Shown here: piece by piece, positions 9,978 to 17,181 of the stretch
Numbering within the stretch: position 1 is the stretch's first letter
How the letters are laid out: every line of letters begins with the position of its first letter
DNA from: Paraglomus occultum
Taxonomy: Eukaryota; Glomeromycota; Glomeromycetes; Paraglomerales; Paraglomeraceae
Assembly (NCBI GenBank): GCA_910592205.1
Contig: CAJVPJ010000763.1
Span: 1-17,181, forward strand
Direction of reading: 5' to 3'
Length of the DNA stretch: 17,181 nt
Notes under the pieces: model-generated
Seen by the model: the letters and a program-made list of their open reading frames with translations, nothing else
The model's database searches: none
Told to the model about the DNA's origin: nothing
Translations under genes and position numbers: made by a program

Positions 9978-10204
9978 ATGATTGTGTATCCTTATATAGA
10001 AATGATGGGCATGCCAAGCGTAAAGAATGTGTCACCAACTAATGGTCTGCTGATAGTGCGGCAACATTTGATTGCAACGTTTGACGCAAAAGTTCTATGG
10101 GGAAAGGCTCCGGTACGACCTTTAACATGCAAAGGCTTTCCTCTCATGTCGCTTAGTCCTGGTAATGGAATGGTTTTTCTGAATAGCTGTTTATAGATGG
10201 ACAA
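9978..10204. other. Unassigned stretch open on both strands
   Basis: Both strands are open: plus 9978-10196 (72 codons) and minus 10204-9992 (70 codons, including the segment LPGLSDMRGKPLHVKGRTGA). GC content is above the surroundings. I recognise neither product and see no convincing splice sites. A remnant exon of a lost gene is possible. Confidence 0.2.
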
Positions 10205-10461
10205 TGAAGGGAAAAAAATTTTTTTGTTTACTTATAAGCCTTGGCTTGCATTTGTCAGAAATAGAAAGATTATACGGAGTATTTATCGAGTCGATCATCA
10301 CGGGGGAAGCGAATGGGTAATTAACTGCGAGATTCTTTTTTAGCTTTTTTGCTTGGCAAATTTTCATAATCGATTGTGTTGCTTAATCATGCATACCTTA
10401 AATCCTGATCGGCAGTCAACCTCGAAGTCGTTTCGTCATCGTCTATTGGTCGAGGGGAGGG

Positions 10462-10656
10462 GTGGTTACATCTATTCTAAACGCGTTTCGTATGGGTGTG
10501 GATAGAGATCAATTATTCTCAGTAAAAGGGGGTTTCACATCTTTACTGCGATTATCAGATAGTAAACGAGCTATTCTATTATTGAAAGCAAGGAATGCAT
10601 TGAGTAAAAGTATGCGGTCCGGTCCTAATGAAGAAAAGCAACTTAACCATATTTGA
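10462..10656. other. Unassigned open fragment
   Basis: The plus strand is open from about 10456 to 10656 with no good ATG near its beginning (the frame contains AFRMGVDRDQLFSVKGGFTS and ends EEKQLNHI). The minus strand is also open over 10656-10536 (SSLGPDRILLLNAFLAF). The product is not recognised on either strand. It lies about 260 bp from the previous open stretch and may belong to the same decayed locus. Confidence 0.2.
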
Positions 10657-11162
10657 TTGTTCTATTAATCAGTTAACTTCCTTAGAATTTTTACGCTATT
10701 TTATATTTGGCTGTCACTGCGGATGTCATATTTTCTATAGCGGGAGGACACGTCATTACTTAAAACAAAATAAAGTTTAGCATGAACTCAAAACATAAGG
10801 TGATATTTTAGAAAAACCTGTGGCATACGGTTTTAAAACGAAAATTGACTTGAAATTTTAAAAATTTCCCTCTTCAAATAGGTTTTCATTTGTGTTTACA
10901 AATTTTATATCCAAACGTAATCCTGCTTGGGTAGCTAATATTTGAGGCGGCTTTATACCACCCCCGGTCTGAGGCGTTTTACTTCATTATAATGCTTCAC
11001 GGCTCTTTTTTCAGCTCGGCTTGAAGCGCTGCTCCATTTTTTCAGACTCTGATTTAGCATTCACTAGAGCTACGTCATGTGACACACGGATAGTAACAAA
11101 TTTTACTATAATCATGAATTCCCTGCTATTCGACAACTAGTTGGCTCAACCTCTTTTTGTTA
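10657..11162. other. Intergenic, nothing recognised
   Basis: AT-rich, with multiple stops in all frames and no repeats or RNA genes that I can support. Confidence 0.45.
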
Positions 11163-11307
11163 TGACCCGTTCTAGGATTTGACCCGTTTCGGGCTTGTCA
11201 CATTAGAATAATCGATCGAATGCATAATTTATGTGATAACGTCGAAAAAATTTGTGACAATTTTGAAACGGGTTGACCCGTTCTCAGAATGGGTCAAATC
11301 CCAGAAC
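11163..11307. mobile_element. Small inverted-repeat (MITE-like) element with TGACCCGTT motifs
   Basis: The left arm 11163-11201 and right arm 11254-11307 are inverted copies around a ~52-bp AT-rich centre. Matching blocks, outermost first: GTTCTAGGATTTGACCC (11169-11185) with GGGTCAAATCCCAGAAC (11291-11307, one mismatch); ACCCGTTTC (11182-11190) with GAAACGGGT (11265-11273); TTGTCAC (11195-11201) with GTGACAA (11254-11260). The right arm carries about 17-21 extra bases (within 11274-11294) that include another TGACCCGTTCT unit. No target-site duplication is evident and there is no coding capacity. It may be a non-autonomous element or simply a hairpin-forming repeat. Confidence 0.5.
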
Positions 11308-11891
11308 AATTTCATGTTATGTTGTGGAACATGAATTCTTACACAATCGAACTTTGATCGGACCATGTGTTCACAAATACTATCGTTATAGGCAGATATG
11401 TATGATTAAAGTTCCATGTAGTCAGAGGTTGTTAGCTGTATCTCTTATTGCTAATGCATTACTCTTCACCCAATGTGCTAAAATATTATAAAAATTGCTC
11501 TCGGCTTATTTCGGTCAGGTAATTCTACCAAATTTAGTCAATGCAGATCACACTTTTTGTGTTAATCAAAAAATCTGGAAAGTTCTACAGAACGCCATAG
11601 AAAAGTCATGTGTCGTTTTAATCAATTCTTCTATATTTAAATCGTAATACTATTTTCAGCCTGAGAGATTTATTCAACAAAGGGGTCTTCTTAGATTAAA
11701 CAAAATCTTTTGCGTGTGCAATTTCACCAAACACTTTCATTTCTTTCACTTAGCATCCATTCTCCGCCTATATTTTGAAAACCACGATTATCAGTATTCG
11801 CCAAAACGTTAAAAAGGATCTCCCAATGTCGTTATATAGAAGGAAACTAACGATTTCAGCGTTTTGTTGATTTCTTCCAGTATCGATCGCA
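11308..11891. other. Intergenic, possibly distal part of the decayed minus-strand gene
   Basis: Fragmentary minus-strand frames such as EEINKTLKSLVSFYITTLGD (about 11875-11815) may continue the broken gene to the right, but stops and frame changes are too frequent to annotate. Confidence 0.3.
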
Positions 11892-12976
11892 TCATGGGAC
11901 CTCTGAAAGTTTAGGATGTGAAGTTACAATGCTTTCTTCAATCAACTTGTCAATTACAGGCCTTAATGTAATCGTTGTTCTTCGTAAGCGATTTCGATTA
12001 ATCGGTAGATGGTCTAACTTGATTTTCATTAAAGTCATTATATCATCGTATACATTACGCTGCTCCATTTCTCAATTTCCATACCAACCTTACACGATCT
12101 TGGCAAATCTTTCTCGCTTCTATCAAATGAGTCTTTCGGCCATTTTGTCATTCATCGTAGAGTCGGGTTTGTCTATTCAAATTATCTTAAAAATGACGTG
12201 ATATCCAGTCATGAGCGGAGCAAAACAATATGTGTCTATTCATTATGAAATGTCTTCCATCTAACAGTCTTCCCAATTCTTCATTTCCTAATAACAACTG
12301 TCCATTAGCACCTTCCAACTCGCTAATCCTTTTCAAAAACGTTTCGTACGTTGGCTTCTACATATATACTTGAATTCCGAAACCAAGCAAGCTTTTTCAC
12401 GAACTTGCATCTCATGTTATTACCTTCTGTTCCCTTCTAGTTCGTTCGAATCTGAAAAAACTTGAGTCATCCATATCTCCTGATTGTAGTGTCTTTCACA
12501 TATAGACTACTTGTCTAAAGAGTCAAGCGATGATGATAGTTCAGGAAGATACTTTGCCATTTTTTTTAGACTTTTCACTGCTGCACGAACAGACGCATGT
12601 CGCCATCTTTGATTCTCTTTAGTCACGCGGGGTGCTAACTGAGTCTTCTTCGAAAGAGAATTAAATGCGCAAGGTAGATTTCCACTATTGCTGTGTAACA
12701 AAGCGTAATTCTAAAACGTTGAATTGAGAAGAAACAGCTTTTCAAAGTCGTGTGGATCCCGGTGGATTCTGAAAGTATGTGCTGTAAAAGTTTTAGCCTT
12801 GATTCTTATCGCAACGTTAGACCTGTAAATCGCTTTGAAATTCTTGGCATTTACACCAATCAGATTATCAGATTTCGAGATACGCATTCGAGTATTCTAG
12901 AACTGATCTGCAAAAACAAACTGTATTTTATCTTTCCAATAAACATTTTCCTTCAGCAACGACATAGAAGTATAGA
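11892..12976 (-). pseudogene. Broken gene of unidentified family
   Basis: On the minus strand, protein-like segments follow one another in the same direction, interrupted by stops and frame changes. About 12976-12711 is one frame with a single internal TAG (includes SDNLIGVNAKNFKAIYRSNV). 12701-12424 is a frame with one TAG at 12509-12507, reading KSLKKMAKYLPELSSSLDSL, then SICERHYNQEIW, and ending at a plausible AG|GTAATA donor. A further stretch, about 12350-12200 after a one-base shift, gives the coiled-coil-like ISELEGANGQLLLGNEELG. 12068-11892 is open for 58 residues (MEQRNVYDDIMTLM...). The even spread of charged helices and the CxxxHY motif suggest an ancestral multi-exon protein. I do not recognise the family, and the motif alone does not show metal binding. 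Confidence 0.5.
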
Positions 12977-13739
12977 CTTATTGTTCGAACATTGTAATTA
13001 GTAGTCGAATAATGTATTAACGATAAAAGATCAACTACCTTAGAACTTATTATTATGAAAGTCACTCTTTGGTACACACGACGATGAAATCTAGCTAGCA
13101 TTTATTTAAGAGATGGGCACACATTCATAAAATTTTAAGAAAATGGATTAAAATTATCCTCTTGCTCTGTTGACTCGACTCCGTTTCTTTTTGCCCTTCT
13201 AATAAAGACCTAGACTGAGGTTTATGTATAAGATTAAACCTGCTATCGGCTTGTTTATTTATTTTGTTGACTCAAAGACGATCGACCAACAGTAAATCAA
13301 TAGTTGCACAGCCTTTTGCAGTAGATACTAGTCAAGCGTATAACTTGATATATTCTAACAGTCTTTCTACGCGTTTCATAGGGTTGAAAGTCGCTCGAGT
13401 TTTTGTTCTATAGCATCAAAAAAAAAATCCAGAAAACGGTTAAGTAAACTGGATCTTGCTTTTCGGGTGAAACTCACATCCATGACGCGTCAGCCACATA
13501 TTGTTATGAGCAATTATCATGATTTTCTTTTCTTTTTGCGTCAGTGAATTGGTTTGCTTAATATTCATCGTTCATCAAAAAATAATAGTCGAGTCGACAG
13601 AAATTTGTTACTGGTCATGTGAATTGAATGCTCTTTGGTTTTTTTTTTTCGCGTTTAGAATGGCACAAAAAAATTGGCCACATGTCCTGTAAATTAATCA
13701 TGGAACACAAAACAAACCAGTTGCTGTTCTTCTTCACAA
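12977..13739. promoter_or_regulatory. Upstream region of the WD40 gene
   Basis: About 760 bp without a supported gene. It contains two ACGCGT hexamers (13369-13374 and 13485-13490), the second inside the perfect 10-bp palindrome TGACGCGTCA (13483-13492), and a T-rich run (13639-13649) about 90 bp before the start codon. ACGCGT is the MBF (MluI cell-cycle box) core in ascomycete yeasts; whether it is read that way here is unknown. Confidence 0.3.
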
Positions 13740-15349
13740 ATGGCAGATCACCTTGGACCTCAAATTGGCACGTCAGCCGACAACTATTTCCAATCCGATC
13801 GCGATGTTGCTATTCAACAAAGCAGAGCCGCGAAAAGCAGAAATAATTCTGGCGATCCAATAAAGTGTACTTCCAAGGTCTTGTGTATGCTCCTCCTAAC
13901 GACTGCGGATGTCTATGCTTATGTTGGTGAATCGGGATTTCTGGCTAGAAAGATAAACTTGGCGGTATGCGCTTTAATAATTGCTGTAACTCTCGAAAGC
14001 ACACTAATGGAGATATTAAAAAGGTTGAGGCTTTCAGTAGACCGGCAAGACTGTCAAAACCTTCAAAGGACATACTGGTCCTGTTACTTGCATCGGGATA
14101 TGGTTTTATGACGGTAACGAGTATCTTATAACCGGATCATGGGATAAGACGTTACGTAAATGGGATGTCAAGGTGTGTGTGCAGTTTATTAGATATCAAT
14201 TGCCCTTTCGATGTTTGGACTTTAAATTACATATCAATTGTCCCTTCTTTCAAATTACAAGTTTTCTTTGATCTAATCTTCTATTACTAGACAAAGGAAA
14301 CAGTCAATACGTTTTCAGCTCATACAGACTTTGTTAAATCCATGACAATCGCACGTAATGAACCCATACTGTATTCAGGATCATCTGACAAGAAAATTAG
14401 ATCATGGAATCTTGTAACTGGCAAAGAGTTGCGCGAATTCCAAGGACATACTCGTGGAATAGAGGACTTGTGTTTGGACGAAAGTGAACAGTATCTATAT
14501 TCTGCATCTTCCGACAGACATGTTAGAAAATGGAATGCGAATACGGGAGATTGCTTGCAAGTTTTCGATGGGCATTTGACAAGCGTATATTGCTTGAGAT
14601 TAATTGACGAAGAGATGTGGACCGGTGAGTCGTCCGTCTAAGTTTATCAATGAATCCAATTCGTCTAGTCTTAATGATATCTATTCTACATCCTGAAGCA
14701 TCCGCCGATAAGACTGTCAAACGATGGGACCTGGTTGTAAGTGTCCATCTGACCAATAATACGATGCAATTGGCAAACGTCTGCTAAATTTACGCCTCTC
14801 CTTACATTGATAAAGACAGGAAAACCTGATACTTCCCTTGATCATCCGGATTTCGTCAAGTGCTTGGTTGTAGTGGAACCTTATGTAATAACAGGAGGAC
14901 GAGATGAAGACATTCGGATATTTGACATTGCGGTAACGTCTTTGGCGGGTATAGTTTATTTATATTGACAAAGAAGGATGCCAAGTATCATTGTCGATTT
15001 TATAGTCTGGAAAACTTGTAAAGAAGATTGAAGGTCATTTTGATGAAGTATCGTGCATGGCCGTACATGGAACAACCTTATATACCGGCTCATTAGACTG
15101 TACAGTGAGGAAATGGAGTATCGCTGGTATGGAAACATTTCACTGTTTAATATCTTGAGAAGGACTGTTTCTCGCAAAGCTGTCCAGCAGGTTTAATTTG
15201 ATCATTACTTATTCCGTGCAGCCAAGGATCTCCAACCATCAAACAAAGCAAAAGTCGCAAAGCCAGTCAAAACCAAACCTACAACTCCTACCATGACTGC
15301 GGAAGAAGAAAAAGAATTGGAAGAATTATTAGCAAGTGATGACGAATGA
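13740..15349 (+). CDS. Seven-bladed WD40 repeat protein
   Basis: Seven exons join in phase: 13740-13964, 14041-14172, 14291-14624, 14699-14736, 14816-14932, 15006-15126, 15222-15349, giving 364 residues. A polar leader of about 45 residues precedes seven blades. The first is degenerate (VYAYVGESGFLARKINLATG). The rest keep the GH...WD pattern: FKGHTGPV...SWDKTLRKWD, FSAHTDFV...SSDKKIRSWN, FQGHTRGI...SSDRHVRKWN, FDGHLTSV...SADKTVKRWD, LDHPDFV...GRDEDIRIFD, IEGHFDEV...SLDCTVRKWS. Seven units make a closed propeller, a scaffold for protein-protein contacts. The tail is Lys/Pro-rich and ends very acidic (EEEKELEELLASDDE). No F-box, kinase or other enzyme domain is present, so the complex it joins cannot be named. 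The ATG at 13740 was chosen because the frame is continuous from there. The gene converges on the GPI7 gene. Confidence 0.85.
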
Positions 15350-15401
15350 GCTTATATTGTCGACATTGGTTTTTGCAAGTTTATTTTTCCTGTTCGTTTA
15401 A
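15350..15401. terminator. Shared 3' region of two convergent genes
   Basis: Only 52 bp separate the stop codons of the plus-strand WD40 gene and the minus-strand GPI7 gene. The 3' UTRs and poly(A) sites must therefore overlap or read into the opposing coding region. No canonical AATAAA lies in the gap. Confidence 0.4.
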
Positions 15402-17181
15402 CTATTTCATTAATAACATATTGACTAATACACCTCCACAAACCTCCACAAAGAAATGGAATAGCACGTTCCATATCATTTGGTACAAATACTTTGGTGA
15501 AAATACCGTCCAAATGAACAGATGGGTTTTTAAAATGGTTACAGCAATCGATAATGATAACAACACGATGCTATAGAACAATGTCGAATCAAACAAGTAC
15601 TCCAACAACGTTCGCCCAAATAAATTATTTCTAATAGAGTCTTTTTCTTTGCTGGCTATTTTGTCTACATTAAATACTTGGTTATGGATCACGATCCCAG
15701 CAAATGCCCACCAAATAGGTCCAGCCCAATTGGCAATGAATGTCAAAAGACCAACCGTAACTTCATCATATCTATTAACACCTGTGTAGGCATGACTGAT
15801 GTCTATTGACGCCAAGGAATTTGAATTGCCGAGGGCAAAGAATGACATGTGCTCCAACACAATAAGAGTGAAATGATTAGCAAATTTTGGTGACGGTGAT
15901 TCGGAGGATAATATTTTTTGTTGCCATAATATCCAGAGCTTCATTTGCATCGCAAATAGCGCAAAAAGTATAACATTATGTGGTCTGGCAAGAAGTATAA
16001 CAAGATATGTTACCGAACATAGCAGGATCGTCGGTAGTGTGGTTTGGCCTTGTAGAAGATACGTAGAATATAATTAGCTGGAATTTTTCTAAAGGCAATT
16101 ATAACAAGATTGGAATATACCTTTCTGCGCACTGGTCAAAGCTTTGTTATAAATAATATCGGTTACTATAGCGACTCCTACGAGACATAGTAGCGCAGCA
16201 TATGCAAGTCTTGCAACCGCAAACGGTTTCAAATAAAGGCCAGCAAATCGCGAGAATGGCAGACAAAACGCGGGCATCACAGCCCTGCCGCCATCCATGT
16301 CTAGCTTGTATTCGACTATCAGTACTGTCGTCAGGAGAACCAGCAACGAAGCCAGACATTGCAGCATTATTAATATCTTGTGAGACCTGACATTTGCCAA
16401 ATTCCATATTTCCTTGAGCGTGATTAAGAAAAGTCCAATGATGACTATAAAAACCATAAACCACATTGCAGGTGCATACGATGAATTTAGATAGTATTTC
16501 AGGTCTATTAACCCCGCGTACTTCTGACCTGCGAAAAAAAAAGAATACGTGATTAGTAATTGGATTGGTTGTGAGATCAAACCCAATATAGAACTTTTAA
16601 TTACCCGTCTGATTCCATGTGCGTATCAAACGTACAAGAAGCATCTGACCGATACAGAAGATGAACGATTTCTTGTCTATATTATTTTTGAGGCTGACAA
16701 ACATATCGCTCATTAGTACCGTCTCTTCCAAGTGTTGATATGCGGAGGGGGAAAGAGAGAGGAGGTTTGTTTACCTGTCATGTAACCATATGACCCACAT
16801 TGTCTGCGTCCAAAAATACCAAAATTGATGCTCCTCTTCAACGTAGCTGCTAGCAAACATGACGATTGCTAAAAGCACGATTCCAATCCATGAAAAAATT
16901 TGAATGGTCTTCCAATTTCCAATATCCCGGTTGTTGAAAATAGCACGTGAACTATTCATTGCAACACCCGTTAAACAAACGACCGTTATTAGAATACATC
17001 CTATCCCCATGGACATTGAGCCGAGGTTATATTCACTGAATGTTGCCGATAGTACAGAGCTTGCTTCACTGATAAACTGAATAACTTAGGTAAGAATTCC
17101 AAACAGGTTTAACAGGCAAGTGTCTATGAATTAAGTGACGTACCATCTGATAGGATTGAATTGCTTGATTGACGGCATTCT
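15402..17181 (-). CDS. GPI7: GPI ethanolamine phosphate transferase 2, C-terminal part (5' end outside window)
   Basis: Five minus-strand exons join in phase: 17181-17144 (partial), 17076-16775, 16693-16605, 16528-16121, 16048-15402, giving 493 C-terminal residues and the stop. The family adds phosphoethanolamine to the second mannose of the GPI anchor in the ER. What is visible is the polytopic membrane half with roughly ten hydrophobic helices. Family landmarks are SSYVEEEHQFWYF, RTWNQTGQKYAG and the stretch SFFALGNSNSLASIDISHAY followed by TGVNRYDEVTVGLLTFIANW and AGPIWW, as in GPI7/LAS21 and PIGG. The alkaline-phosphatase-like catalytic half would lie beyond 17181. The intron at 16774-16694 was placed using a TACTAAT branch site 18 nt before TTTGTCAG; the two nearer AGs break the frame. 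GPI13/PIGO and MCD4/PIGN are less likely because they lack the GNSNS block. Confidence 0.85.

Noticed and set aside
13628-13846. Plus-strand frame overlapping the start of the WD40 gene
   Set aside because: It does not lead into any WD40 exon in phase and has no recognisable content; the frame from 13740 joins cleanly.
16694-16774. Alternative acceptors at GGAAG and GGAAGAG for this GPI7 intron
   Set aside because: They give 50-52 bp introns and break the reading phase, whereas TTTGTCAG after TACTAAT keeps the frame and gives an 81-bp intron like its neighbours.

Overview
The window is eukaryotic nuclear DNA. It is AT-rich, with short GT-AG introns of 66-166 bp, donors mostly GTAAG-like, a TACTAAT branch site in one intron, and fungal-type proteins. 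These features suggest an early-diverging fungus, probably Mucoromycota. The assignment is an inference from style only; nothing in the window names the species. Gene density falls into two gene-bearing blocks separated by about 4 kb of decayed, repeat-bearing DNA (about 9.7-13.7 kb), with another gene-poor stretch at the left end.

Layout. Bases 1-2298 hold a ~90-bp terminal-inverted-repeat mini-element (16-106) and a decayed, internally deleted mariner-like transposase on the minus strand (about 509-1010). Bases 2299-3531 encode an intronless, probably mitochondrial, PPR protein. Bases 3532-5877 are mostly intergenic, with one unassigned stretch open on both strands. A six-exon gene at 5878-7517 encodes an alpha-SNAP/Sec17-type protein that, as read, starts with an unrelated N-terminal segment bearing a membrane anchor. 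Converging on it is a four-exon minus-strand gene (9653 down to 7673) for a PA-TM-RING-H2 ubiquitin ligase. Bases 9.7-13.7 kb contain open but unrecognised fragments, a ~145-bp inverted-repeat element and the wreck of an unidentified minus-strand gene (about 11892-12976). A seven-exon plus-strand gene (13740-15349) encodes a seven-bladed WD40 protein. Converging on it, 52 bp away, is the minus-strand 3' part of a GPI ethanolamine phosphate transferase 2 gene (GPI7/LAS21/PIGG), which runs off the right edge.

How the genes relate. Three of the four intact genes with a firm or likely location serve the secretory and endomembrane system: SNARE disassembly (SNAP), a membrane-anchored ubiquitin ligase, and ER glycolipid remodelling (GPI7). 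The fourth acts in mitochondria. They are not an operon, and I see no evidence of co-regulation. All exon joins were worked out by hand from reading phase and splice consensus. Each multi-exon model keeps an open frame through every join.

Most notable items: the in-phase fusion of a predicted membrane-anchored segment to a shortened alpha-SNAP; the WD40 gene, in which four introns fall at the same point of successive blades; the unidentified decayed gene; and two small non-autonomous inverted-repeat elements.
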